Positions 27,136 through 36,271 of a stretch of DNA of 60,804 nt are shown here, one piece after another (the first letter of the stretch is position 1; the number at the start of each line of letters is the position of its first letter). This DNA is from an uncultured Clostridia bacterium (GTDB lineage Bacteria; Bacillota; Clostridia; Christensenellales; Borkfalkiaceae): assembly GCA_934249215.1 (NCBI GenBank), contig CAKQKN010000006.1, positions 1 to 60,804 of the forward strand, read 5' to 3'. The position numbers and the translations under genes are program-made. The notes under the pieces are model-generated. The model saw nothing but the letters and a program-made list of their open reading frames with translations, did no database searches and was not told the origin of the DNA.

Positions 27136-28056
27136 ATGGAAAAAATCGAAGCATACGGCAAAACGATCGAAGAAGCCGTGCAGACGGGGGCGGAGCAGCT
27201 CGGAGTGAGTGTAGACGACGTTGATTACGAAGTAATCGAAGAGCCGCAGAAAGGCGGAATTTTTAAGAAATCCGTACCCGCGAAAGTTGTTGTAAGCAAA
27301 AAGCAGAGCGATTCGGAAAGAGCGATCAAATTTCTCGAGGACGTGTTCGATATGATCAAAGTTCCCGTTACCACCGAGGTAACGCGCGACGACGACAAGA
27401 TCTGTATCAATCTCATTTCGTCGAACACGCAGTTCCTTATCGGCTATAGAGGGGAACTTCTCGACGCGCTTCAGTGCCTTGCGGGCGCTGTTGCGAATAT
27501 CGGACGCGAAGATTATAAGCGCGTCGTGGTTGACTGCGAACAGTACAGAGAAAAACGCGAAGAAACGCTCAACGGTCTTGCGGAAAAACTTGCGGACAAA
27601 GCGGTCAGAACGGGCAGAAAAATTCAGCTCGAACCGATGAATCCGTTCGAAAGACGCATTATTCACACCGCGCTTGCGGATAATAAGGACGTTAAAACGG
27701 AGTCCGAGGGTAAGGAACCAAACAGATATATCGTTATCGTTCCTAACGAATTGCGCGACGACAGACCTATTCTTGCCGACAGAAATCGCAACGACAACAG
27801 ACGCGGCGGTAATTTCAACCGCGGCGGAAAATCGTATGGCGGTAAGGCATACGGCGGCGGATATAATCGCGGAGGTAACGGCGGAAAGGGCGGATATCGC
27901 GGCGGCAAAGGTCGCGACGACAGACGTGACGGATATCGTGATGGCAGACGCGACGACAGACGCGGAAGCGGCACTATGATTTACGGTAAACCCAAGGAAA
28001 AAGGAAATATTACCTCTTTCGGTACGTTTATCGGAAACAGCAAGAAAGAAGATTAA
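27136..28056 (+). CDS. jag: RNA-binding protein Jag (KhpB) with Arg/Gly-rich tail
   Basis: 306 residues. The N-terminal Jag domain (about 1-52), a KH domain with GYRGE in place of the common GKRG loop (about 95-105) and an R3H domain (NPFERRIIHTAL, about 175-190) match KhpB, which pairs with KhpA in RNA binding. The final 95 or so residues are a long Gly/Arg/Asn/Asp/Tyr tail with RGG-like repeats (NRRGGNFNRGG, YNRGGNGGKGGYRGGKG, RRDGYRDGRRDDRRG), which is not part of ordinary Jag. It follows yidC as usual. AAGGAG precedes the ATG region. Confidence 0.92.
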   Translation: MEKIEAYGKTIEEAVQTGAEQLGVSVDDVDYEVIEEPQKGGIFKKSVPAKVVVSKKQSDSERAIKFLEDVFDMIKVPVTTEVTRDDDKICINLISSNTQFLIGYRGELLDALQCLAGAVANIGREDYKRVVVDCEQYREKREETLNGLAEKLADKAVRTGRKIQLEPMNPFERRIIHTALADNKDVKTESEGKEPNRYIVIVPNELRDDRPILADRNRNDNRRGGNFNRGGKSYGGKAYGGGYNRGGNGGKGGYRGGKGRDDRRDGYRDGRRDDRRGSGTMIYGKPKEKGNITSFGTFIGNSKKED

Positions 28057-28105
28057 TGCTGCGGGCGTGTTGCGCTCGGGTGTCGTGATATTTCAGAAAA
28101 GAAAT

Positions 28106-28149
28106 AAAAACTGTTGCGGGGTGCGGTTCGTAGCCTGCGACAGTTTTTT
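28106..28149 (+). terminator. Terminator of the yidC-jag operon
   Basis: Stem AAAAACTGTTGCGGG pairing with CCTGCGACAGTTTTT (G-T pair allowed), then T-run. It lies 50 bp after jag. Confidence 0.8.
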
Positions 28150-28205
28150 TACTTCTTTTAGGGGCAGAGTTTTGAAAGTTTGAGAGTAATTGTGCGTGAG
28201 ATAGA

Positions 28206-28476
28206 GAGTGCGGTGCGGCGCTGGCGCGCCCGGATCCCTCGGAAGAAAGACAGGGAAGCAAGGCTCGGGATGACGAAGTGAAAACAAACAAGCGGTTAAG
28301 GTTTGGGATGACGGGAAAAATGATACGCGTGGCGAGATCAGACTTTTTACCCTCATCCGTCAAATCTTCGCGAAAGACGCTTGATTCACCACACTCCGCT
28401 TACGCGCGGCGCGCCCCTTTTGTCGCATTGCGACATTTCCCCCGTTTGGCGGGGAAATCGCTCCGAAGGGGAAAGC
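28206..28476 (+). repeat. Repeat pair B + A
   Basis: Family B (28206-28276, GGCGC...GCGCC first stem, ATCCC/GGGAT) and family A (28354-28476, CATCCGTCAAATCTTCGCG type). A second B-like tail, GGTTTGGGATGACGGG, occurs at about 28301-28317. Confidence 0.85.
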
Positions 28477-28583
28477 TGAAAAGTGCGGAATTGCGACAAA
28501 AAGGAAAACTTGAAAATATGCTTTGGAAAATGCGGGAAATGGGCGATTCGGTCATAACGCGGGGCGGCTTTTTTTAAAAAATG

Positions 28584-28614
28584 ACAACGGACGCGGCTTC
28601 CGTTGTTTTTTTTG
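28584..28614 (+). terminator. Terminator-like hairpin before pyrH
   Basis: ACAACGGA/TCCGTTGT with a 7-base loop and eight Ts. It lies between the repeat pair and the pyrH promoter, so it may insulate pyrH from upstream transcription. Confidence 0.7.
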
Positions 28615-28646
28615 TTTGAATTCGGCGGAAATTTCGTTATTTCAAA

Positions 28647-28675
28647 TAGACAAAAAGCCTATAATATAGTATAAT
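28647..28675 (+). promoter_or_regulatory. Sigma-A promoter for pyrH
   Basis: TAGACA (28647-28652), 17-bp spacer, TATAAT (28670-28675). A possible start codon at 28674 lies within the -10 box, which excludes it. Confidence 0.75.
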
Positions 28676-28700
28676 GGTGAAAACGAAAGAGGCGCTTATT

Positions 28701-29420
28701 ATGGACATCCGATATAAAAGAGTGCTGCTGAAAATCAGCGGCGAGGCACTCGCAGGCAAACTCGGCAAAGGTTATGACGGAGAAACGCTCGCGCGCGTGG
28801 CGAAACAGATCGCTGACGCGGCTAAAGCGGGCGCGGAAGTCGCGGTCGTCGTCGGCGGCGGTAATTTCTGGCGCGGGCGCGAATCGCTCCCCATTAACCG
28901 CACGACTTCAGACTATATGGGAATGCTCGCGACGGTTATGAACGCAATGTGTCTGAGCGAAGCGGTCGAAAGTTTCGGCGTTAAAGCCTGCGTTCAAACG
29001 GCTTTCGCGATCGAGCATATCGCCGAGCCGTTTAACCGCAAAAACGCAGACGAACTTTTAAAAAACGGTACGGTCGTCATCTTCGGCGGCGGTACGGGAT
29101 GTCCTTTCTTTTCTACCGATACGACTGCCGCGCTTCGCGCAGCCGAGATCGGCGCGGATATGATTCTTCTCGCGAAAAACGTCGACGGAGTTTATGACAG
29201 CGACCCGAAAACGAATGCGGACGCGAAGAAATTCGACAATATAGATTATATGGAATTCGTCAGCCTTAACCTTAAGGCGATGGATACTTCGGCGGTCGTT
29301 CTTTGCAAGGAAAACGATATTCCCGTTTACGTGTTTGCGCTCGAAGCGGAAAAATCAATCGAAAAAGCGCTTGCGGGAAAACTCGGCGCGGGTACCGTGA
29401 TCGGAAATTTCGCGAAATAA
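28701..29420 (+). CDS. pyrH: UMP kinase
   Basis: Hexameric amino-acid-kinase-fold enzyme that phosphorylates UMP to UDP for RNA and nucleotide-sugar synthesis. 239 residues from this ATG. Motifs: LLKISGEALAG (8-18), VVGGGNFWRGRE and FGGGTGCPFFSTDTTAALRAAEI, then NVDGVYDSDPK. The usual rpsB-tsf genes are not upstream; only frr follows, as expected. The ATG was chosen over one 27 bp upstream because of the promoter position. Confidence 0.95.
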   Translation: MDIRYKRVLLKISGEALAGKLGKGYDGETLARVAKQIADAAKAGAEVAVVVGGGNFWRGRESLPINRTTSDYMGMLATVMNAMCLSEAVESFGVKACVQTAFAIEHIAEPFNRKNADELLKNGTVVIFGGGTGCPFFSTDTTAALRAAEIGADMILLAKNVDGVYDSDPKTNADAKKFDNIDYMEFVSLNLKAMDTSAVVLCKENDIPVYVFALEAEKSIEKALAGKLGAGTVIGNFAK

Positions 29421-29564
29421 ATTATTCGGACTTTGAGCAAAGTTAAGGTTTTGTCGGGTTTACAAGGAAAGAAATCGCGATTAAAACTTATCGCAAACGA
29501 CGTTTGATTTAAAGAAAAATTTTACTTTATATAATAAAAAAGATAATTACGGGAGGTTTATACT

Positions 29565-30140
29565 ATGGCAGCCGATATGGAAAAAATCGACACAATACTT
29601 ATGGAAAACGAGGAAAAACTCGAAAAAACATTCAGCGTTTTTAAAGAAGATCTTCTGCAAGTCAGAGTCGGAAGAGCTAATCCGCGCGTACTCGATAAGG
29701 TGAACGTCGATTATTACGGTACGCCGACGCCCATCAATCAGGTCGGAAATATGTCCGTCGTCGACGGAACCTGTCTGGTCGTTGCGCCTTGGGATAAATC
29801 GATGCTTAAAGCCGTCGAAAAGGCTATTCTTCAGGCGAATATCGGGCTTACACCGACTAACGACGGTACCGTTATAAGGCTCGTGTTCCCCGCTCTCACC
29901 GAAGAACGCAGAAAAGAACTCGTTAAACAGATCAAAAAAATGTGCGAGGACACCAAAGTTGCGGCGAGGAATATTCGTCGCGATACGCTCGACGTTTTTA
30001 AGAAAATGAAAACCGCCAAAGAAATTACCGAGGACGAATATGATAATTTCGCAAGCTCCGTGGAGGACTCGGTCACCTCAACGATCGAGAAAATCGATAA
30101 GGCTGCGGCGGAAAAAGAAAAGGACGTAATGATCGTTTGA
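29565..30140 (+). CDS. frr: Ribosome recycling factor
   Basis: 191 residues, slightly longer than the usual 185. It splits post-termination ribosomes with EF-G. Conserved stretches include VRVGRANPRVLDKVNVDYYG, PINQVGNMSV and the helical IKKMCEDTKVAARNIRRD. GGGAGG precedes the ATG. The stop overlaps the uppS start codon (TTGA). Confidence 0.95.
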   Translation: MAADMEKIDTILMENEEKLEKTFSVFKEDLLQVRVGRANPRVLDKVNVDYYGTPTPINQVGNMSVVDGTCLVVAPWDKSMLKAVEKAILQANIGLTPTNDGTVIRLVFPALTEERRKELVKQIKKMCEDTKVAARNIRRDTLDVFKKMKTAKEITEDEYDNFASSVEDSVTSTIEKIDKAAAEKEKDVMIV

Positions 30141-30829
30141 TTAAAAACAATAATATTCCCGCTCACGTCGGAGTTATTATGGACGGCAACGGAAGATGGG
30201 CGGCTCTCCGCGGAAAAAAACGGTCTTTCGGACACCATGCGGGCGCGAAAAACGCCGAAATCGTCGTTGACGAACTCTTTTTGAGCGGAGTGAAAGTCGT
30301 TTCGTTATACGCTTTTTCAACCGAGAACTTCGAACGCGACAAAGAAGAAGTCGACGAACTTATGAGCCTTTTGAAAAAAGGAATCAAAAAGTACGGGGAT
30401 TACGGCGTTAAAAAGCAAGTGCGGCTCGTTGTTTCGGGCGATCTCGGGATGCTTTCGGACGAACTTAAGCGCGAGATCGAGAAACAGACGCGACTTACCG
30501 AAAAGTTCGAGGAGCGCGTTCTGAATATTTGCATCGCGTACGGCGGCAAACAAGAGATTTGTCGGGTGTTCGAACTTTTGCACGCGGACGGTATCGTGAA
30601 CCCGACGGTAAAAGACGTCGAAGAAATGCTTTATACGAAAGGACTTTGTCCGCTCGATTTCGTTATCCGCACGGGCGGTGAGATAAGGCTCAGTAATTTT
30701 TTGCTGTGGCAGGCGGCATATGCCGAATTATATTTTTCGCCGGTTTTGTGGCCGGATTTTTCTCGCGAGGAAGTGAAGCGCGCGCTCGACGTTTATGCGA
30801 CGAGGGTGAGGCGCTTCGGTAAAAACTAA
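30137..30829 (+). CDS. uppS: Isoprenyl transferase (undecaprenyl diphosphate synthase)
   Basis: Cis-prenyltransferase of 230 residues that makes undecaprenyl diphosphate, the lipid carrier for peptidoglycan. Motifs: VIMDGNGRWA, HHAGAKN (HxxG), LYAFSTENF and RTGGEIRLSNFLLWQAAYAEL (in part). The start appears to be TTG overlapping the frr stop, so coupling is likely. It precedes cdsA as in most Firmicutes. Confidence 0.95.
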   Translation: MIKNNNIPAHVGVIMDGNGRWAALRGKKRSFGHHAGAKNAEIVVDELFLSGVKVVSLYAFSTENFERDKEEVDELMSLLKKGIKKYGDYGVKKQVRLVVSGDLGMLSDELKREIEKQTRLTEKFEERVLNICIAYGGKQEICRVFELLHADGIVNPTVKDVEEMLYTKGLCPLDFVIRTGGEIRLSNFLLWQAAYAELYFSPVLWPDFSREEVKRALDVYATRVRRFGKN

Positions 30830-31644
30830 TGTTAAAAAGAACTTTGACGGGGGCTGTTATCGTCGCCGTGACGGTGGGATTTTTTTTCCTACGGACGATA
30901 GATATAAGGCTTTTCCTTATTCTTATTGCGGGAATTTCGATTATCGCCGCGGTTGAGATAAATATCGCGCTCGGCGAAAAGACCGGCTTACATCAGAAAA
31001 TTCTCTGCGTTTCGGCTGTAGTGTTTGCGAACGTGTTCGGGGCGATTTTCGATGCGGCGGGGCTTTTCGTGCCGTATGCGGTGTTTGCGTGCATACTGCT
31101 TGTACTTCCCGTGTTTTCGGGCGGAAAGCGCTCGCTCGAAAGCGTTACGTATTCGGTTTTCGCACTTATTTATCCAGCGGTACTGCTTATTCCGCTGACG
31201 CTTACAAATAACCTCGGGAACGTTTCGTTCTTCGCGCTCGTTCTCACGTTCGTGGTTTCGCCGTGTGCGGACGTGTTTGCGTATCTTGTCGGGCGGACCT
31301 TTAAGGGTAAAAAGTTGTGTCCCGACATAAGTCCGAATAAAACGATAAGTGGGGCTATAGGCGGTTTAATCGGGGGTATGGTCGGAGCGATCGTCGTTTA
31401 CGCCATACTGAAAGATTCGTTCGTTTACCATTTATCGACCAATCCGTACGTTTATTTCGGGATCGTGGGGTTACTCGCCGCGGCTCTTACGGAGATCGGC
31501 GACCTTGTGGAGAGTTTTATTAAAAGAAGTGTGGGTATAAAAGATTCCGGGAAGATTTTTCCGGGGCACGGAGGGATGCTCGATCGTATCGACGGGCTGA
31601 TATTTGCGTCCGTGTTTATCTATTTTGTATCGGCTTTACTGTGA
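30829..31644 (+). CDS. cdsA: Phosphatidate cytidylyltransferase
   Basis: Membrane enzyme that makes CDP-diacylglycerol from phosphatidate and CTP. 271 residues and about eight hydrophobic helices. The conserved C-terminal signature appears as KRSVGIKDSGKIFPGHGGML and DRIDGLIFA. It overlaps uppS by one base (TAATG). CDP-diacylglycerol is the substrate chain leading to the cardiolipin synthase encoded at 40774. Confidence 0.93.
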   Translation: MLKRTLTGAVIVAVTVGFFFLRTIDIRLFLILIAGISIIAAVEINIALGEKTGLHQKILCVSAVVFANVFGAIFDAAGLFVPYAVFACILLVLPVFSGGKRSLESVTYSVFALIYPAVLLIPLTLTNNLGNVSFFALVLTFVVSPCADVFAYLVGRTFKGKKLCPDISPNKTISGAIGGLIGGMVGAIVVYAILKDSFVYHLSTNPYVYFGIVGLLAAALTEIGDLVESFIKRSVGIKDSGKIFPGHGGMLDRIDGLIFASVFIYFVSALL

Positions 31645-31659
31645 AGAATTAAGAAAATG

Positions 31660-31699
31660 AGCCGTTTTTTGAAGGAAACTCCTAAAAACGGCTTTTTTT
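31660..31699 (+). terminator. Terminator between cdsA and dxr
   Basis: AGCCGTTTTT/AAAAACGGCT hairpin with 14-base loop and a seven-T run, 16 bp after cdsA. dxr would then need its own promoter or read-through. Confidence 0.75.
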
Positions 31700-31781
31700 G
31701 CATAAAATTAAAGTGATTGGCTTTTGCGACGCGCCGATTTTCGGGATCGGGAAGTTAAACAAAAGCCACGGGAACGTGATA

Positions 31782-32924
31782 ATGAAAAAAATCGCATTAC
31801 TCGGAAGCACCGGGTCGATCGGGCGGCAGGTTCTTAAAGTCGTCGACAGATACCCGGATGAATATCGCGTGGTCGCGCTTGCGGCGAACAGAAACGCGGA
31901 ACTGCTTTCCGAACAAATCAACAAATATAGACCGACGGTCGCGGGGCTATCCGACCCGGAAAGCGTGAGTAAGATTTCCGCGATCCCGCGAGAAACGACG
32001 CTTTATACCGGAGAAAATGCGCTTTTGCACTGCGTTTTACCCGAAGCAGACGTCGTTTTCGTGAGCGTGACGGGATTTTGCGGGCTTAAACCCGTGATTG
32101 AATCGATTAAAACGGGAAAGAACGTTGCGCTGGCGAACAAGGAAGCGTTGGTTGCGGGCGGGGAGATCGTTATGCCGCTTGCGAAGAAATGCGGCGTTCA
32201 GATAATTCCCGTGGACAGCGAGCATTCTGCCGTTTGGCAGGCGCTTGCGTTCGATAAAACTCGTCCGTTTAAAAATATTATTCTGACGGCATCGGGTGGT
32301 GCACTACGGGATTTACCAATCGACGAACTCGAATCGGTTACGCCCGAAAAAGCGCTTTTGCACCCAAACTGGAATATGGGGCCGAAGATCACGATCGACT
32401 GCGCGACGATGTTTAATAAGGGGCTCGAAGTGATCGAAGCGAAGTGGCTTTTCGACGCGCCGCTCGAGAAAATCAAAGTGCTCGTTCATCCGCAGAGTAT
32501 CGTTCATTCTATGGTCGAATATGCCGATAACGCGCTTATAGCCCAATTTTCTTCGCCGTCGATGGATATTCCGATACAGCTCGCGTTGAGTTATCCGGAA
32601 AGAAAACAGACGGACGTGAAACCGCTCGATCTGACGGAAGGGAATCTTTCGTTTTTCAAACTCGACGAAAAAAGGTATCCCTGTTTCAGGATCGCGGTTG
32701 ACGCGGCGAAGGCGGGTGGAATTTATCCTTGCGCGGTGAGCGGGGCAAACGAGGAAGCGGTAAAATTGTTCCTCGAAAAGAAAATCAAATTTACGGAAAT
32801 AAGCGATTATCTTTCGTATGCGGTTGACACGGCTACGCCGCTTTCGGTGACGGAAGAAACGCTCGCTTATGCCGACCAAAGAGCAAGAGAAGCGGTTTAC
32901 AGACGCTTTAAGGAGAAGTTATGA
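31782..32924 (+). CDS. dxr: 1-deoxy-D-xylulose 5-phosphate reductoisomerase
   Basis: MEP-pathway enzyme, NADPH-dependent, 380 residues. Motifs: LLGSTGSIGRQ (5-15, NADPH), ALANKEALVAGGE, VDSEHSAVWQ (metal and substrate) and HPNWNMGPKITIDCATM with NKGLEVIEA. The ATG at 31782 gives the normal N-terminus; an upstream extension of 28 residues is not homologous. The rseP start overlaps the dxr stop (ATGA). Confidence 0.95.
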   Translation: MKKIALLGSTGSIGRQVLKVVDRYPDEYRVVALAANRNAELLSEQINKYRPTVAGLSDPESVSKISAIPRETTLYTGENALLHCVLPEADVVFVSVTGFCGLKPVIESIKTGKNVALANKEALVAGGEIVMPLAKKCGVQIIPVDSEHSAVWQALAFDKTRPFKNIILTASGGALRDLPIDELESVTPEKALLHPNWNMGPKITIDCATMFNKGLEVIEAKWLFDAPLEKIKVLVHPQSIVHSMVEYADNALIAQFSSPSMDIPIQLALSYPERKQTDVKPLDLTEGNLSFFKLDEKRYPCFRIAVDAAKAGGIYPCAVSGANEEAVKLFLEKKIKFTEISDYLSYAVDTATPLSVTEETLAYADQRAREAVYRRFKEKL

Positions 32925-34453
32925 ATATTTTCGGTAATATATGCGCGTCGGTGCTGGGGAGCATAGGCTCGATCGTCGTTGCGATTCTCATACTTTTGTT
33001 TATGATCACGATTCACGAAGCCGGGCATTATTTCGTCGGTAAGATTTTTAAGTTCAAAATCAACGAGTTCGCGATCGGAATGGGCCCCGCGCTTTATAAA
33101 AAGACGAAGAAAAACGGCGAAGTTTTTTCCGTCCGCGCGCTTCCGCTCGGCGGGTTTTGCGCGTTCGAGGGCGAGGACGAGGAGTCGGAGGGTGAATCCG
33201 ATCCAGGGGCGTTTAATAATAAGAAGCCGTGGCAGAGAATACTCGTTTTGCTTGCCGGGGCGACGATGAATTTTCTTGCAGCGATAATCATTTTTATGCT
33301 TGCGTTCGGAATTTACGGGCAGACGAGTTATCAGGCGTTTGAAACGGTGCCGCACGCCGAGTCTGTTTCCGCGCTCGAGTCGGGCGACGTGATCGTCAAA
33401 CTTAACGGAAAAGATATTTATCTTTCGACGGATATGATCGCCGCGCTTAAAGGGAAAAAAGCGGGCGACTACGTGGAGGCTGTCGTTCTTCGCGGCGGCG
33501 TTCAGGCGGACGGAACTGTGTCGGTGAAAAAAGCTGAGAAGAAAACGGTCAGTCTGCAACTCCTTTGCGATCCCGATTCGAAGAACCTTCAGGACTATTC
33601 GAAAGTATTCAAAAGTCTGGGTATAGCAACGATATTCGGCATTTCGGACAGTTCGGAATATGATCAGACCAAGCTTATCAAGGGTGATTACGTGCTTCGG
33701 CTCACGAAAGAAAAACCCGAGTTTTCGGACGCTTCGCTCGCTGGGACGGATGGTTATACCGATTGCGTTTTTTATGAAAACGGAGTTAAGAAACAATATG
33801 CGATCGATGAGAAAAACTATCTCGCGGAGATGCGCGTTTATTCGCTCGACGAGATGCGGCTTGCGCTCGCTTCTTATAACGAAGGGGATACGGCGTATTT
33901 TTACATTTCGCGCTCGGTTTCAGACACTGAAGCGGAAAGAATTCTTCTCGAATATAAACTCGACGGATTTAACGCCGAAGTGAAAGCGTCGGCGGAAAAG
34001 TTTAACGAGTATTTCGGAATAAACGCGGTCGCGACGAGTTTCAGGATCAGCAGTCTTAACGTGCGCTACGGCTTTTTTGAAAGTATGGGGCGCGGGTTCG
34101 TCAATTCGTTTAAATCCGCGGGCTCGACCTTTTCCGCGCTCGGGCAACTGCTTACGGGTAAGCTCGGAATCGAGGCGCTCGGCGGGCCCGTTACCACGAT
34201 TACCATTACTTCGCAATACGTTTCTTACGGGTTCGAATACCTTTTGCAGATCGCGGGGTTTATCGGCGTAAGCCTTGCCGCGTTCAATATTCTGCCCATT
34301 CCCGCGCTCGATGGCGCAAGGGCTGTTTTCGTGCTTATCGAATGGATCAGAAAAAAACCCGTCAATCGTAAGGTCGAGGGGACTATTCATGCCGTCGGGC
34401 TCGTGGCGCTTTTACTGTTCGCGGTGCTTATCGACCTCGTGAAGTGCTTCTGA
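32921..34453 (+). CDS. rseP: Site-2 protease RseP/RasP
   Basis: Intramembrane zinc protease that cleaves anti-sigma factors and signal peptides. The zinc motif HEAGH lies at 32-36 in the first helix. Helix 2 follows near residue 110. A PDZ-type region has ESGDVIVKLNGKDI, and the second active-site motif is NILPIPALDGARAV. At 510 residues it is longer than typical (about 420-450), with extra sequence after the PDZ domain. It is translationally coupled to dxr, a common arrangement. Confidence 0.93.
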   Translation: MNIFGNICASVLGSIGSIVVAILILLFMITIHEAGHYFVGKIFKFKINEFAIGMGPALYKKTKKNGEVFSVRALPLGGFCAFEGEDEESEGESDPGAFNNKKPWQRILVLLAGATMNFLAAIIIFMLAFGIYGQTSYQAFETVPHAESVSALESGDVIVKLNGKDIYLSTDMIAALKGKKAGDYVEAVVLRGGVQADGTVSVKKAEKKTVSLQLLCDPDSKNLQDYSKVFKSLGIATIFGISDSSEYDQTKLIKGDYVLRLTKEKPEFSDASLAGTDGYTDCVFYENGVKKQYAIDEKNYLAEMRVYSLDEMRLALASYNEGDTAYFYISRSVSDTEAERILLEYKLDGFNAEVKASAEKFNEYFGINAVATSFRISSLNVRYGFFESMGRGFVNSFKSAGSTFSALGQLLTGKLGIEALGGPVTTITITSQYVSYGFEYLLQIAGFIGVSLAAFNILPIPALDGARAVFVLIEWIRKKPVNRKVEGTIHAVGLVALLLFAVLIDLVKCF

Positions 34454-34501
34454 CGGTTGAGCTCATTCTCTGTCAATAAGTCATCGTCACATTCTCTAAC
34501 T

Positions 34502-34652
34502 CGTCATCCCGAGATGAGCCTACTTGACTTTCTTACGAGGGATCCAGGGGCGCAAGCCCCGCACTTTTTAAGTAAGACCATGTTTTAAGTGCGGCACTAA
34601 AGTGCCCGGATTCTTCGGAAGCAGAGTAAAAAGCAAGGCTCAGAATGACGTG
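34502..34652. repeat. Inverted pair of family B repeats
   Basis: 34502-34564 is the only clear family B copy in reverse orientation (CGTCATCCCGAG...GGATCC). 34589-34652 is a forward copy with first stem GGCAC/GTGCC and second stem ATTCT/AGAAT, both changed in register with pairing. Together they form a large imperfect inverted repeat after rseP. Confidence 0.85.
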
Positions 34653-34697
34653 AAAAATGTATTAAATCGTAAACGTATATATAAATATAACTATAGA

Positions 34698-34749
34698 ACA
34701 TCGTTTTTTTGGCAAAATCGTTGCAAAAACGATGTTTTTATATTATAAT
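34698..34749 (+). promoter_or_regulatory. Promoter with overlapping inverted repeat
   Basis: Promoter TTGCAA (34721-34726), 17-bp spacer, TATAAT (34744-34749). A perfect 11-bp inverted repeat, ACATCGTTTTT (34698-34708) and AAAAACGATGT (34725-34735), brackets and overlaps the -35. This could be an operator for the permease gene. The right arm followed by Ts also resembles a terminator. Confidence 0.6.
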
Positions 34750-34847
34750 GTACTCGGCGTATTTCGGTTCGATGAAAAGGTGCCGCGCGAAAAACGATGC
34801 TTTTGGGGTTACGGCTCGATAAAACCTGATCGGGGTTGAATTATATA

Positions 34848-36146
34848 ATGATTGCTCTTGCGATAGTCGGCGTTACTTGCCTTCTTATGATTTTAAGTAT
34901 TTTGTTCTTTCCGCAAATCAAACTCGGGAAGATTTCGCTCGATTCTTATTGGGTGGTCGTGCTTCTCGGTGCGGTGGTGATTATCGCTTGCGGGCAGATC
35001 GACCTCGGAACACTCGGGAAAAAATTCACGGAAAACACAGCGGTCAATCCGCTAAAAATACTCGTGTTGTTTATCTCGATGACGGTGCTTTCGATTTTTC
35101 TCGACGAACTGGGATTTTTTCGCTATCTCGCAAATCTGACGTTAAAATTCGCCGGCGGAAGTCAGCGCAAACTGTTCACCGTGTTATATCTGACCGTTTC
35201 GGTGCTTACGGTTTTTACGTCGAACGACATAATAATTTTGACGTTTACGCCGTTCATCTGTTATTTTTCGAAAAACGCAAAGATCGATCCCGTGCCGTAT
35301 CTCGTCGGAGAGTTCATTGCCGCGAATACGATGAGTATGATGTTCATCATCGGTAACCCGACGAATATTTATATCGCGACGGCGTATTCGGTCAATTTCG
35401 TGGAATATCTCAAAGTGATGATTTTGCCGACGCTTGCATCCGCGCTCGTTGCGTATGTTCTTCTTCTCGTCGTGTTCGGCAAGAAACTTTCGGAAAAAGC
35501 CGAGCCAGAGTTCGAAGATTGCAAAATCGAGGACAAGCCGCTTTTGGTAATCGGAATAATTCATCTTGCGGTATGCACGGTGCTCCTTGCGGTTTGCTCG
35601 TATTTCGACGTCGAGATGTGGATCATTTCGTTCTCGTTCGCGGTCAGCGTACTTCTTATCGCGACGGTGGTGAGCCTTTTGAGAAAGAGAAAACTTACTC
35701 CCGTTTCGACGACAGTCAAGAGATTGCCTTGGCAACTCGTTCCGTTCGTTTTGTCGATGTTCGTTATGGTTTTGTCATTAAGCGAAAACGGTATTACCGA
35801 GGCTATAGGTCGGTTATTCGGGGATAAACTGCCGATTTTGAAATATGGAACGGCTTCGTTTTTTGCGGCGAACGTGATCAATAATATACCGATGAGCGTG
35901 CTGTTTTGCCCGGTTATGTCCGCGCTCGACGGGGTGGTTTTGTCGAAGGCGCTTTATGCGACGGTCGTCGGTTCTAATCTCGGCGCATATCTTACGCCGA
36001 TCGGCGCGCTTGCCGGTATTATGTGGACGTCCCTTCTCAAAAAATATGACGTGAAGTTCGGGTATCTCGATTTCGTGAAGTACGGGGCGATCGTGTCCAT
36101 TCCGACTCTTCTGACTTGTCTTGGCGTGCTTGCGCTGGTGATTTGA
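34848..36146 (+). CDS. ArsB/NhaD-type ion transporter
   Basis: 432-residue polytopic permease of the ion-transporter superfamily. About eleven helices in two halves are visible, with the helix-break motifs FTSNDIIILTFTPFICYF and FIIGNPTNIYIATAY in the first half and the matching NVINNIPMSVLFCPVMSAL plus SNLGAYLTPIGALAGIMW in the second. These resemble ArsB and related anion or Na+/H+ carriers. No arsenic genes are nearby, so the substrate is open. An ATG at 34848 is preferred over a TTG at 34836, which directly abuts the GGGG sequence. Confidence 0.75.
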   Translation: MIALAIVGVTCLLMILSILFFPQIKLGKISLDSYWVVVLLGAVVIIACGQIDLGTLGKKFTENTAVNPLKILVLFISMTVLSIFLDELGFFRYLANLTLKFAGGSQRKLFTVLYLTVSVLTVFTSNDIIILTFTPFICYFSKNAKIDPVPYLVGEFIAANTMSMMFIIGNPTNIYIATAYSVNFVEYLKVMILPTLASALVAYVLLLVVFGKKLSEKAEPEFEDCKIEDKPLLVIGIIHLAVCTVLLAVCSYFDVEMWIISFSFAVSVLLIATVVSLLRKRKLTPVSTTVKRLPWQLVPFVLSMFVMVLSLSENGITEAIGRLFGDKLPILKYGTASFFAANVINNIPMSVLFCPVMSALDGVVLSKALYATVVGSNLGAYLTPIGALAGIMWTSLLKKYDVKFGYLDFVKYGAIVSIPTLLTCLGVLALVI

Positions 36147-36271
36147 GTAAAGTACGAGGCTTTCAGAGAAGTTGTAGCGTAACGGAGAAGTCTGAAAAAA
36201 GGAGTTGTATGGCTCGGTGAGAGGAAAAATTTATAGAAATATTTTAACGATATATTTTTACGGAGGAGAAA

